A stretch of DNA of 64,000 nt from Erigeron canadensis. Lineage: Eukaryota; Streptophyta; Magnoliopsida; Asterales; Asteraceae. Under the pieces are notes generated by a model. It was not told the DNA's origin and ran no database searches. It saw only the letters and a list, made by a program, of their open reading frames with translations. The DNA is taken from the NCBI RefSeq assembly GCF_010389155.1, contig NC_057764.1:558001-622000 (forward strand). Reading direction: 5' to 3'. Below are positions 32,615 to 43,611 of the stretch, one piece after another (position 1 is the stretch's first letter; the number at the start of each line of letters is the position of its first letter). Made by a program: the position numbers and the translations under genes.

Positions 32615-35433
32615 TGTAATAACTCAACTTGACTCGACCATTTTTTTTTTTTTACAAGTTGACTTTATTTGACCAATCCATACTTTAGAATATTTTTAGA
32701 CAAAATAAAGTGAAAAACTCGAAATGTTCAAATTGAAAGTCTAACAATTTAGAACACCTTAATATGTTATAATAAACATATCCTATAAGTTTCAGACCTT
32801 GAAAACATCGGATGAAGCTCGGAAAAATTTTGCTCGAAGACAGAGGGACTGCAGCCGCAAGCACGGTCGACCGTGCTCTCAGGAACTGGACACCAAGAGG
32901 AAATACTGCAGACGCTGAGCACGGTTAGCCGTGTCTGCGTCTGTACTCAAACTGCACACACCAAACATCAAATTTGACTATTAACTCAATTTGCAACCTT
33001 TTCCAAACTCAAACACAAGTTCCATCACACATCAAATCTGATTTCAAACCTTCACATGACATAATTTACAACACAACTCAAGTGCCCATTTGATCATACA
33101 TCATTTACACATCCATACGGGTCATTTTACCCAAGTTGACCCATTACAAAAGACGACTTTCAAAATTGGAAATTTCGGCATAATCCATTCGTAAAATCAT
33201 TATCCAAACCTGTTACGGATTATGAGTTTCTCCAAAACACTTTTAAACAAAATCAATACATTACAACTACAAAACGACCCATTGAAAATACCCAAAACTC
33301 GAGTCTAACACTAGACATCATAATAATTTTCCAAAAAGACATAACAAGAGTACAAGGGGTCACTATGGGTCCTATTACCAATACCATTATCCGCATTTAA
33401 CTAAAGCAACCTGTATCCATTAAGCATCTTTAACTTCAATCTTAACATTACTTAACTTTCATCCGCATCCGGGACAACCTATAAAAAGGGTAAACAACTA
33501 AAAGAATAAGCTAAACGCTTAGTGAATGCATACACATATAATCATAAAAAAAGTTACCATACAAAAGTGCATCAATTATAGCCTATCAATTGATAGGCAT
33601 CTCATCCATATCATTCATAATACTAGTAGGACTTTACCCACCTACTAGTCGTAATCAACAATTTGGCTAGTAGGAATTTACCCACCTACTAGCTCTCATA
33701 AACAATTTGGCTAGCAGGAATTTACCCACCTACTAGCTCACAAAATCAATTTGGCTAGTAGAAATTTACCCACCTACTAGCTCACACAATCATTTTCAAC
33801 ATGGCCATGGATATTTTGGCTAGTAGGAATTTACCCACCTACTAGCTCTTACATACAACATGACTAGTATGAATTTACCCACCTACTAGTTCTTACAAAC
33901 AATCAACTATGGGTCATAGGAATTTACCCACCTATGACCTCAATAACCAGAATATGATTATATGCATATACACTCACCTTATTTGCGACCACAATTGCAA
34001 GATGGCCATAAAACAACGTATTTGCAATCAACCTATCAATTCACATTAAAAACACACATATGGTCATTCATCACACATAAGGTCACCTAGCCATAATCAC
34101 TAGCATTCCAACACCCAACCCATCATTTACACTCTTATATTAATCTTGGGTTAGTTCACATAACATGTATCTCTTATATCATTTTCATATGGCCAGCTCA
34201 CTTTCATACAAAAAGTACCATTTTCATCATTTGACCAAGCTGCCTTCAAACGAGTGTAACTCAACTTCTACTTACTCTTTTAACATGATTACAGTGGCCA
34301 AATTTACATGACACATATACCTACCTTTTATCTTTAGTGACCAATACGTGAATTGTCCTTCAAAGGTGACTTCTAGTCGTTTTAAAAACAAAAACTGCCG
34401 TTGTTAAACAACTTTGACCTTACTGACTTCAAATGACCATAACTTGAGTTCTACACAATATTTTGACCTCATTCCAGTGGCCACTTCTACTTAACAAATT
34501 TTAGCACATTTTATCTTCAGTGACCAATACAAGATGTGACCCATATACGTGAGTTTTACTCGTTTTAAAAACTGACACAAAATCATTTTTGCTGAAAGAT
34601 CAGCATGACGCTACTGAATTCAAACATTCATAACTGGAGTTGTACTTCGTATTTTTAACTCATTCCAGTGGCAAAATTTGATTAACACACTTAGGTACAT
34701 TTTATTTTTAGGACTCAGCAAGTGAAAACTCTGTCATGAGGGTGTTTAACTCGTTTCAAACTCAGAGACGGAATCTGTCTAACTTTGTTATCACTAATAC
34801 TCATCAAAATCTAACATGCACCCTATTAAAAAAAACCCTAAATTGATTAGATTACAATAACCCTACTTTGTATTATAGAAATTAACTTATATATATGAAA
34901 ACCCCCAAATTTCCCAATTTATATACTCAAGAACCCTAATAAAAAATATAATACAAGAATTAAGAACAATACCTCAATTTGCAATTATAGATGGTGATTT
35001 CTAATTCATGCAAGCCAATTAACATTTTTTCTTAATTCCCTTTATAATTTTCGGATTTAACCTCCCTCTTAATCTCAAGAATCAAGTAGAAGATGATGAC
35101 TATTATTATTATTATCATTTCTTGGGGAATTATTTGATATAAATGAGAATTATTATACAATGACATAGAAGAAGATTAGAAGAAGAAATTGGAAGAATGA
35201 TGAAGAAGAAGTTGTTTGAAGGAAAAGGAGAATGATTTACAAGGTGAAGATGGCTGGACATCCTTTCTACATGCCACGTCCCATAATATTTTTGGTGGGT
35301 AAAATACCCGCTATCCACTAAAGTTCCAACTAAATTAAACCCGCATCTAAAAATAAAATACCAAAAAATTATTCTAATGTTAAAACTATAATAAAGGCTT
35401 ATTTTCTTTACTTTAAAATTTTGGGATGTTATA
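32615..35433 (-). mobile_element. Solo LTR of a Gypsy-like retrotransposon, 2.8 kb, antisense
   Basis: On the minus strand it starts TATAACATCCCAAAATTTT (the common plant LTR start TGTAACATCCC with one transition) and ends TTGAGTTATTACA. The flanking 5-mers are GTACT (32610-32614) and GTAAT (35434-35438), matching at four of five positions. The adjoining family G sequence is continuous across the insertion. No internal retrotransposon domain or second LTR is present, so this is a solo LTR. It contains a perfect 16-bp palindrome GCACGGTCGACCGTGC (32861-32876) and a hairpin-forming tandem array at 33622-33939. Confidence 0.65.
33622..33939. repeat. Tandem array of palindromic units in the solo LTR
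   Basis: Seven units of about 40-60 bp each contain CTAGTAGGAATTTACCCACC followed by TACTAG. The arms CTAGTAGG and CCTACTAG pair, so every unit can form a hairpin. In the last unit both arms have changed together (TCATAGG...CCTATGA), keeping the pairing. Spacers differ in length and sequence. Confidence 0.85.
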
Positions 35434-35480
35434 GTAATGTAGTTAGTTTAAGGGTTGATGGTGTATGTTGTAAATAACGA

Positions 35481-35652
35481 GTCATATGCACGCGCGGTGC
35501 GGCGACGATAATTGTAGTGGCGTGAAAGTGGCGGTGGCGGTGGTGACGGGTGGTGAGAGCGGCAATAGTGGTGAATGTAAAAGTAATTTATGTTAAAGAA
35601 AGTAGTGTAGTTTTTCTAAAGATTAAGATGTTTATGTTGTAAATTATTTTAT
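35481..35652 (-). repeat. Repeat family G copy, tandem to the preceding one
   Basis: GCACGCGCGGTGCGGCGACG, then GGCGGTGGCGGTGGTGACGG, then a tail ending ATTATTTTATTAAGGG. The same tail is seen, uninterrupted, at about 37065-37085 (TAAATTATTTCATTAAGGG) and 45345-45370. Confidence 0.55.
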
Positions 35653-36469
35653 TAAGGGTATCCGTCAAAACCGGACCAAACCAGGGTACTTGGATTGGTT
35701 TGGTCGGATTGAGTTGTTAAAGCCTGGTCTGACGTTTTAATTTTTGAAAAACCGGGTTCCTTGGTCCGGTTACGGTTTGAGCAAAACGTAAACCGTCAAA
35801 AACCGGATCGGACCAAAAGATATATATGTATATATATAATATATTTACTTCACATATTTATCAACTTTACTGAAGATATTCTACTTACATATTTTAGTAT
35901 TATGCGCAATATATTATCAAGTATTTTAGTTCAGATATATTATAAAAAAAAATTTGGTAGACAATTATAAGATATTCTAATAAACATTTATTTATGTTAT
36001 ATAAATTTACTTTTTCTTTCATTCTTTCCTATTTTTAGTTTATCCTTTTATTTTTTTCATCTTCATTACTCCACTATTTTCCACTCAAAGATCAAAATTA
36101 TAAGACTCGAGTCCTTCATCACCTTTAATATTTCATATTTTGTGAGTATAAAACACAATATAATTGTAACTTTATTAGTGTTTTTATTAATAATATTAAG
36201 ATCATAGTGTTCGTGATATTTATTTGAGTAATAAAAGAAAGAAAGAAAAATATATATACGGAATATATATATGCATAAAATTATTTGGGGATAAAAATGA
36301 AAAAAAAGAAATCACGAAACCGTTGAACTGGTCAAACCGGACCGGCTTACATGGTTTGGTTTGGTCCGGTTTGACAACACACCTGGTCCGGTTTGGCTTG
36401 AAATAAGTTGAAACCGTGAATCCTAGTTTGGTTTGAGATTTAGTCAAAACTGGACCACGAACATCCCTA
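35653..36469. mobile_element. hAT-like element rich in AAACCGGACC
   Basis: About 817 bp with CCGGTTTGGTCCGG-type inverted sequence concentrated at both ends. The left end is TAAGGGTATCCGTC, and the complement of the right end is TAGGGATGTTCGTGG. The AT-rich middle has no coding capacity. The pre-insertion order is visible at 37066-37100 (ATTAAGGGTATTATACG, then TATTAAGTAGAG). A precise target duplication cannot be fixed. Confidence 0.55.
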
Positions 36470-36570
36470 TTAGGTAGAGACGTTTAAATTAATGAATAAA
36501 GAAATTTTGGGTAGTTCAAATTTGTAATTGATAAAAGGGAAAGGCCGAAAGGGGTTGATGTTTTATATAA

Positions 36571-36728
36571 GGAAAATGCTAAACAAATCCCTTAGGGCTT
36601 CACTTAACGTGCATTAAAAGATTGTACATTTTCATATTAAAAAACCCACCCCCCTGAATTTTATGGTAAGTGTACAACTAATTAATGCACCTTAACGAAA
36701 GCCATAAGGGTTTCGTTTAGCAAAACCC
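36571..36728. mobile_element. Mutator-like MITE, 158 bp, perfect 9-bp duplication
   Basis: Inverted ends of about 58 bp (left GGAAAATGCTAAACAAATCC, complement of right GGGTTTTGCTAAACGAAACC) make almost the whole element one hairpin. Both sides carry TTTATATAA (36562-36570, 36729-36737). The downstream duplicate of this region shows the empty site (GATGTTTTATATAATAAT, about 37171-37188). Confidence 0.85.
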
Positions 36729-37195
36729 TTTATATAATAGTATTTAGATGTTATTAATGATATTATGAGTATATTAGATGAGTATATTTAAATTAGTAGA
36801 TAAAGAATAAAAATAACTTAGATATACTAGACCCATCATTTAAGAAAGGTGTAGTTTATCTGGATGGAAATTTCCCCAAGTTGAAAGTAATTTAAGGGGT
36901 CAAGTAAGAAGAATCATGACCCTTAAATTATAATCAAAGGACAAGATTGAAAGATGATCATTAAATTTTGGCCATTAATTTTAATCCAAAGATCAAAATT
37001 TCCCTATCTTGGCTCAAATTAAGTAAATAACTTCTTGAGAGAATCCTTATCCAATCTATTTTGTAAATTATTTCATTAAGGGTATTATACGTATTAAGTA
37101 GAGATATTTAGATTAATGAATAAAGAAATTTTGAGTAGTTCAAAGTTGTAATTTGATAAAAGGGAAAGGGGTTGATGTTTTATATAATAATATAG

Positions 37196-37614
37196 ACAAA
37201 AGTAAGTACCCGCGCGTTGCGACGGTAAAATGGTAGGGTGATAGGTCATAGGTTGTGATATGTCATGGAGTGTGATAACCAAATGTCTTAGTCGTACGGG
37301 CTCCACCCTCAGATTTATTCGTCGAAAGTATATCGAATGACATCTCTAATGAAAGATCATGAAATTTTAAGAACACCCATATAATTTTTATAATTTATCG
37401 ATTTACGGTTTTTGAGATAAAAGATTTTGAATGAATTAGAGAAATTTATGGAGAAGAGAGAAAAATGAGTGGTTGAAATTTGAGGAGAGTGAAAAAAATG
37501 AGTTGTTGATATTTATTTTAAGGGTATTATGAATAAGTGATAGGGGTATATTGGGGTTATCACTTGTGTAAAGTTGAAAAAGTAGAGGAAACAAATGCTT
37601 TATAATGTAGTAGA
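37196..37614 (-). repeat. Repeat family R, copy 2
   Basis: Same ordered blocks as at 15111-15510 (GTACCCGCGCGTTGCGACGG, CTTAGTCGTACGGGCT, CGAATGACATCTCTAATGAA, GCTTTATAATGTAGTAGAGA). The parallel duplicate lacks it, giving an empty site. The flanks both read TATAGA-like (ATATAGA left, ATATAGA right), which could be a short target duplication. Confidence 0.65.
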
Positions 37615-38548
37615 GATATAGATGTTATTAATGATATTATGAGTATAATAGATATGTATATTTAAATTAGTAAATAAAGAATAAAAATAACTTAGATATA
37701 CTAGATCCATCGGTGTAGTTTATTTGAATGGAAATTCCATCAAGTTGAAAGTAATTTGAGGGGTCAAGTAACAAGAATCATGATCCTTAATTATAATCAA
37801 ATGTCAAGATCAAAAGGTAATTTTTAAATCTTGACCATTGATTTTAATAGAAAGATCAAGATTTTCCTAACTTGACTTAAATTAAGTAAATAACTCCCTA
37901 ACGTTGTGTTCTCGAGTTCTTTTTTAAAGGAAGGGGAAAGAAAAGAAGAGAGGTGAATGGAAGAGAAGGGGTAGATTTTCTTTCCTTCCAAATCATCCCA
38001 AAAGTGGAAGGAAAAAATTGTAACCAAAATGTATTGAACTCTCCTTCCAACTCCTTTCCTTTCTTTTCTCTTCTTCTCTTTAATGAAACTCAAGAACACA
38101 AATATTTTAAAAAACCTTCATATTTTTTTCCTTTTTCTTCAATAAAAAACTCGAAAACACAGCATAAGAGAATCCCCATCCAATTTATTTAAAAATGAGT
38201 GGATCTTGCAGGATTGGTCTAGCCAAACCTAGACTTAAGTACTAACCATTGTTAGCCCTAAAAGTCAAAATGTAATCATGGTTAGGTTAACTTAACCATA
38301 GTTAAGTTAAAATTTAACATGAGTCAAGGTTATCACTAGGGTTTAAAAGATGTGTGAAGCAAAGTAAGGAGGTATATAAATTGGGGATTTTATATGATTT
38401 AGCTCAACAAAAGAAGGACCGAACCTCAAATATATAAACATAAATAAATAAATAATATTAATAAGATTTGTTTTGTTATAAGCTGGATATGCCGTACTGC
38501 TTGTTGTAAGTAATTCAAATCCTGAACCAAACAAAGCTTCCGCCTTTG

Positions 38549-39867
38549 GTATGTTTTCTTTTCTTTTTCTTTTCTTCCCCAACTCATTTTTTTTTTATTT
38601 TGTAAGTAAAGTTTTTAGGGTTTTTTTTTTTTATCAATAAAAATAACTTTGTTTTTATGTTTAAAGATCCGATTTTTTTTATCTACTTTCATTTAATGTT
38701 GATGTGATTCCAATGTTATATTAGTCATTATGTTACTATTACCTGTCTTTAGATCATGCTCATAGCTATAAAAATGTGATGTTCTTGTATGAATTCAAGA
38801 TTTGAAGTTGTTTCTGTGTATATATGTATATGTGTGTGTATATGTATATTTGTGTGTATATGTATATGTGTGTATGCATATCTATGGTTCTGTGTATACG
38901 TATATGTGGATGTGCGTGTATGTATGTGTATATATGTGTATATATATGTATATATATGTATAAGTATCTTTGTATGAATCCTAGATCTAAACTATTGTTT
39001 GTGTATATGAATAGGTATGTATGTGTGTTTAACTGTTTACGAATACAAGATTTGAAGTTATATTTGTTTATATCTATCTCTATGTATAGGTATGTATGTG
39101 TGTGTGTGTATGTGTATAAGTTCGTATGATTGAATTGAAACTGCCATGATTTCGAAGTTACGATCTGAAAATGTGTTGTTATTTATGAATGCTAGTGTTG
39201 AACATACTTGAAAATTTAAAAGCTGAGCGAAAATGTTGACACTGATAATAGGATTGTCGATTGTGGATTGTTTGCTATGAATAGATTGTGATAGATATTT
39301 GCTCTGTAGATCCTGTTGAAGACAAGAGGTAGATTATGGGAAACCTTGATTTGTTGCCAATTTGTTTACATCTACGTGGTTTGTTATAATTGGAATGTAA
39401 GTTAATGTACGTAAAAAAGTTTTTTAAGTTAACGTCACATTTGAATTCGAGACGTCATCCTTGACCGATCATCATTGACATTTATACCGTTCATTTGCGA
39501 TTTTTCTAGTTAGAAACTCGATATACGTGACGTAATACTATTCTAGTCTTAAAGTATCATCCGTGTTGATGTTCTTGTTATTGTTAATTTTTCTAAGCTG
39601 TTTCTCTTCACGTTCCACATTTTGGTTTATGTAAACCTATTGTCCTCAAACTAATTTATCAACTATCTTTTTCTGAATTAGGGCTAAATTTTTGTTGGGT
39701 CTAATCATAAAGTTCATTATCATTTTTATTGATGTTCTTGTTATTTTTTTTTTAAACTTTTCTAACCGTTCCTCCTCTCATTCCGCATATTGGTTAATGA
39801 AAATCTATGTCTCAAACTAAGCTATCAATTTTATTTTTGTGAATTAGGGCAAAAACTTTTATTGCAG
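38549..39867 (+). other. Probable 5' UTR intron of the DnaJ gene
   Basis: A consensus donor TTTG|GTATGT (38549) and acceptor TTTTATTGCAG (ending 39867) bracket a T-rich 1.3-kb stretch, leaving about 99 nt of leader before the ATG at 39967. Single-exon plant DnaJ/DUF3444 genes often have such a leader intron. The interior has a (GTATAT)n-type microsatellite at about 38815-38965, whose reading frames are artefacts. Confidence 0.5.
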
Positions 39868-39966
39868 TCGTTGTCAAAACTTGGAGTTTGTGGAAGTGGA
39901 CTCTAAATATCTAATGTAGTACTGCTTAAAGGAAGCTGTGAAGTAGATTAACCATTTAACTAAAGA

Positions 39967-42120
39967 ATGGAATGCAACAGAGATGAAGCCACTAGGGCAA
40001 AGGAAATCGCTGAAAGTAAGTTCTCTAATAAGGACATTACAGGTGCAAAGAAATTTGCTTTGAAGGCTCAAAGTTTGTATCCAGACCTTGATGGTATTTC
40101 CCAGTTTTTAGCAATTCTAGATGTGCATGTTGCTGCTGAAAATAAATTTAACGGGGAATTAGATTTTTATGGGATACTTGGTGTGAACCCGTTAGCTGAT
40201 GATGATACCGTGAGGAAGCATTACCGAAAACTAGCGTTAGCTCTTCATCCTGACAAGAACAAATCTATCGGGGCAGATCGGGCATTTCAATACGTTTCTG
40301 AAGCCTGGAATTTACTATCTGATAAAAACAAAAGATCAGTGTATGATCATAAAAGGAATGTTAGGGTTTTTAAGCAGAAGGTTCAGACTCAAAATGGTGG
40401 TTCGCGACCGCCAAATGGTTTTCACTATTTCACAAAGGCTACAGCTGCACAAAAGGTTAAAGCAAAGGATACACCTACTACTACTACTACTACTAAAGCA
40501 AAGGATACGGCTACTACTACTAAAGCAAAGGATACATTTACTAAAACAAAGGATAATACCGCTAAAGGAAAGGAATCTACTGTCAAAAGAAAGGATACAA
40601 CTAATAAAGTGAATGATACAGCTGCTAAAGCGATGGATGTTACTACCGATGCAAAGGATATGACCGACTCTCAAAAGGAAAAAGTTAAAGCAAATCCCAT
40701 AAAAACAGGTCCGACCTCTGTTCCTTCATCATCGAATAAGCAAATGGTGTCCAAGACGTTTTGGACTGTATGCAAGAGATGCAAATTGCAGTATGAGTTT
40801 AGAAGAATGTATGTGAATAAAAATCTTCTATGTCCAACTTGCTATGGACCTTTTCTTGCAATAGAGACTCCGCCGCCAAATATCAATGCTTTTTCAGAAG
40901 TTCCAGAAAGCTCGCAAGAAGCAGGTAAAACTGTCATGAATGTAGAAACTTGCAAGACCGTGAAAGTTGAACCAGCTCATGGTACTAACTCCCAGTGGGT
41001 TCCATTTTCAAAAGTGAGCAGTCCAGCTGATGTTGCTCAAGCTGCTACTTTGGTTCAACAAACTTATCAGAAAGTGAAAAGGGATAGAGAAGAAGCTCAA
41101 GCAACCACTAAAAGAGAGAAAGCTTTGAGAAGGAAGATTGCGAAAAATGAAGCTAAGTTGTCATCTCAGCACTTGAATTCTATGAAAACGAAGCAGGATG
41201 TTGACGCGTTAGTTGCAACTAATGAAACTGGACCTACTGTGGTAAAGAAAGATGTTTCCGATACAGACATCAAGAATTGTCTCGTTAACAAGTCAAGAAT
41301 GGAAATCAAAAAGAAATTACATGAATGGAGCTCAGAAACTGTCAAAGATTCGAAAGATCATGAGATGGATGTACCAGATTCAGATTTTCATAATTTTGAC
41401 CATGACAGAAGTGAAATGTGTTTTGAAGAAGGTCAGGTCTGGGCTGCCTATGATGATCCTGACGGGATGCCACGCTCCTATGCCATGATTCGCAAGGTAA
41501 TCTCTGTAGACCCTTTTAAGATGAAGGTATGCTGGCTTGATCCAAAACCTGGCAAAAAGGAAGCATTTGGGGAGTTTAAAGCAGGAAATATCGAAATTGT
41601 TTCTGCTCCCAACTATTTTTCTCACAAAGCTAATTTCACAAAACAAGAAAGTGGGAACGTTTTGATTTTTCCTAAGATAGGAGATGTGTGTGCTCTGTAC
41701 AGGAATGATCAAACATTGGGTTTAGTAAAAGATAAGTATGAAATTGTGGAAGTTGATCAATACAATGAAGTAACTGGTATTACCGTCACTCCACTTGTCA
41801 AAGTTGCTGGCTTTAAGACGGTGTTTCACAGGCATCTAGACCCCAAGGAAACAAGGGTATTTTTGAAAAAAGAAATGTCGCAATTTTCTTATCAAATACC
41901 TTCCTATTTGCTTACGGGTCAAGAATCCCCAAGTGCTCCAAAGGGCTGTTTTGAGCTCGATCCCGCATCTGTTCCTCCTGAATTTCTACAAGTTGGTGAA
42001 AATGTCAAAAACGTCGATGAAGCGGCAAACGTTAAGTGTCATATGTCCGATAAAGATGGTGGTTTGGCGGAAGTTAAGGAACTGGATAACATGGAGGTTG
42101 AAGAATGCTCCAAGTACTGA
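39967..42120 (+). CDS. DnaJ (J-domain) protein with DUF3444
   Basis: Uninterrupted 717-aa frame. It starts with a conserved plant-specific N-terminus (MECNRDEATRAKEIAESKF, then AKKFALKAQSLYPDLDG). A J-domain follows at about residues 66-127 with the HPD motif at 94-96, needed to stimulate Hsp70 ATPase. Next come a Lys/Thr/Asp-rich low-complexity linker made of AKDT-type repeats (about 160-235), a zinc-ribbon-like segment (FWTVCKRCKLQYEF then LLCPTCYGPF, about 265-298) with two CxxC pairs, a basic coiled region (about 370-405), and one DUF3444 domain (about 483-680, with EGQVWAAYDDPDGMPRSYA and FPKIGDVCALYRN). The family usually has one or two DUF3444 copies. It is probably a cytosolic or nuclear co-chaperone. 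The start is the ATG preceding the conserved EATRAKEIAE motif, and the stop is TGA. The gene looks intact. Confidence 0.92.
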   Translation: MECNRDEATRAKEIAESKFSNKDITGAKKFALKAQSLYPDLDGISQFLAILDVHVAAENKFNGELDFYGILGVNPLADDDTVRKHYRKLALALHPDKNKSIGADRAFQYVSEAWNLLSDKNKRSVYDHKRNVRVFKQKVQTQNGGSRPPNGFHYFTKATAAQKVKAKDTPTTTTTTKAKDTATTTKAKDTFTKTKDNTAKGKESTVKRKDTTNKVNDTAAKAMDVTTDAKDMTDSQKEKVKANPIKTGPTSVPSSSNKQMVSKTFWTVCKRCKLQYEFRRMYVNKNLLCPTCYGPFLAIETPPPNINAFSEVPESSQEAGKTVMNVETCKTVKVEPAHGTNSQWVPFSKVSSPADVAQAATLVQQTYQKVKRDREEAQATTKREKALRRKIAKNEAKLSSQHLNSMKTKQDVDALVATNETGPTVVKKDVSDTDIKNCLVNKSRMEIKKKLHEWSSETVKDSKDHEMDVPDSDFHNFDHDRSEMCFEEGQVWAAYDDPDGMPRSYAMIRKVISVDPFKMKVCWLDPKPGKKEAFGEFKAGNIEIVSAPNYFSHKANFTKQESGNVLIFPKIGDVCALYRNDQTLGLVKDKYEIVEVDQYNEVTGITVTPLVKVAGFKTVFHRHLDPKETRVFLKKEMSQFSYQIPSYLLTGQESPSAPKGCFELDPASVPPEFLQVGENVKNVDEAANVKCHMSDKDGGLAEVKELDNMEVEECSKY

Positions 42121-43084
42121 TGGTGTTTTGTCCTATATGGGTCCAAATTTCCTGAACTTGGGAGTTGGGAGTTTTTTTTTGTAAGTTTTGTGGCTTGTTG
42201 GATGGGAAAGAAAATAGCGGTGACATTTAGTGTGCGTTAGGCAGTTGGACCATGTGCTTATAAGTTTGTCCAACAAAACTGATCTTTTTTTTGGGGTTAG
42301 ATACTACAATCTTTTGACTTTATCCCAAATGTTTTGTACTTGTAGAACCATATGACTATGTCAGTAACTGAAGAATAGAAAGGGATATTTTGGTACTACT
42401 ATGTTCTTTTTGGTTTGATTTCACTTTACTATTCTCTTTTTGGACTGTGTTTACAAAACAAAACAGGTTTCTGTGCGTAAATGGTTTGTCAAGCTCTATT
42501 TTTTTTTTTTTTATAATTAAAGTCTGTTTTGCAAATGTCATAATCACATTAATACATTTTCACCTTTTCAAGCACCCTTTTAAAGTTAGCCAGCCTCGAA
42601 GACCAAGTGTTATATGTAAGTTTATATTCTATTTAAACTCCACCCTTTTTGGAATATCATTGTAATTGAGAACGACATATTAACTGTAGTACTGTTAACG
42701 AAACGAACGAGCATATTCCTTTAGCAGTTAAGTATGTTGGCGTTTTAGATGGATGTATTTACATATCTTGGGAAGAATAAACTGTTTAGCCGAAGTATAA
42801 AAAGTATATATTTTTTGTAAGTTATTAAAGAAAATTTAATAAACATAACTCAAAAGTAAAAAATGTATCATCTGGCCCAAATTCTTTTTGTTGTTCATTA
42901 GCGAGAGCCCGTCTAAGGTTTTCCTTATTAAAATTTCGGCCCAAGATATGTAGCCCAATTTAGCTTCTATATACATACTTCTTCAAGCCCTAACATCCCG
43001 TAATTTTAAAAATTTTAAATGGTATTTCTATGTATATATATAGTCTTTAAGTTAATTACCTCATCTCTATCTCTACTATATCTA
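42121..43084. other. DnaJ 3' region and intergenic DNA
   Basis: The first several hundred bases are T-rich and probably contain the 3' UTR. At about 42988 TAACATCCCGTAATTTT resembles the start of the same LTR class seen at 32615-35433 and 47256-53284, but no LTR body follows. No gene was seen. Confidence 0.45.
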
Positions 43085-43611
43085 TCTCTACTACATTATA
43101 AAATATTTGTTCACGTCAAAATTTTTCAAGTTTTCAACTAAGTTTTTGAAAACCCTATAATGCCTATATTATTTGTTCACTAATTTAAATATATTTAACT
43201 AAAATAACTATAATACTATTAGAAAAAATTTCAGCCACTCATTTTCATCTCTCTCCTCAAATCCCAACTACTATTTTTTTCCTTTGTCTTTCATAAATCA
43301 TTTTATTCCTCTAATTTATTCAAAATCTTTTATCTCAAAAATCGTACATCGATAAATTATAAAAATTATATGGGTTTCCTTAAAATTTTATTCTCTTTCA
43401 TTAGAAAGGTCATTCGATATACTTTCAATGAATTTTTAAAATCCAAGGCCGGGTCCCATACGACTAAGGCATTAGGTTATCATACTCTATGACATGTCAC
43501 CTTTTATGACTTATTACACTCTATGACCTATCACACTCTATGACCTATCACACGCTATATGTAAATATCCCCATCATCTCACCGCTGCAACGTATGGGTA
43601 CTTTTTCTCGT
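43085..43611 (+). repeat. Repeat family R, copy 3 (inverted relative to the others)
   Basis: It begins TCTCTACTACATTATAAAA and contains TCATTAGAAAGGTCATTCG, CATACGACTAAGGCATTAGG, tandem TATGACCTATCACACTC units and CCGCTGCAACGTATGGGTAC, ending near TTTTTCTCGT. All blocks of copies 1 and 2 are present in reverse complement. This copy is about 120 bp longer. Confidence 0.6.

Larger units (their letters stand above)
36475..37890. repeat. Direct duplication of about 0.6 kb with later insertions
   Basis: 36475-37085 and 37095-37890 are parallel copies. Matching blocks include TTAATGAATAAAGAAATTTT, TAATGATATTATGAGTATA and ACTTAGATATACTAGA, and both have GGGGTCAAGTAA and AAGAATCATGA. The first copy alone carries the MITE at 36571-36728. 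The second alone carries repeat R at 37196-37614. Confidence 0.75.

Noticed and set aside
33622..33939. Regular spaced repeats resembling a CRISPR array
   Set aside because: Plant nuclear DNA, unequal spacers, degenerate units and location inside an LTR. No cas genes are present.
37824..38192. Overlapping Lys/Phe/Ser-rich frames on both strands
   Set aside because: These come from a purine/pyrimidine-rich inverted stretch (GGAAAGAAAAGAAG and its complement), not a gene.
38789..39129. Frames full of Tyr/Ile/Cys/Val repeats
   Set aside because: These are translations of a (GTATAT)n-type microsatellite in the DnaJ leader intron.
40336..40674. Cys/Ser/Ile-rich antisense frame
   Set aside because: This is a shadow of the AKDT repeat in the DnaJ coding sequence.
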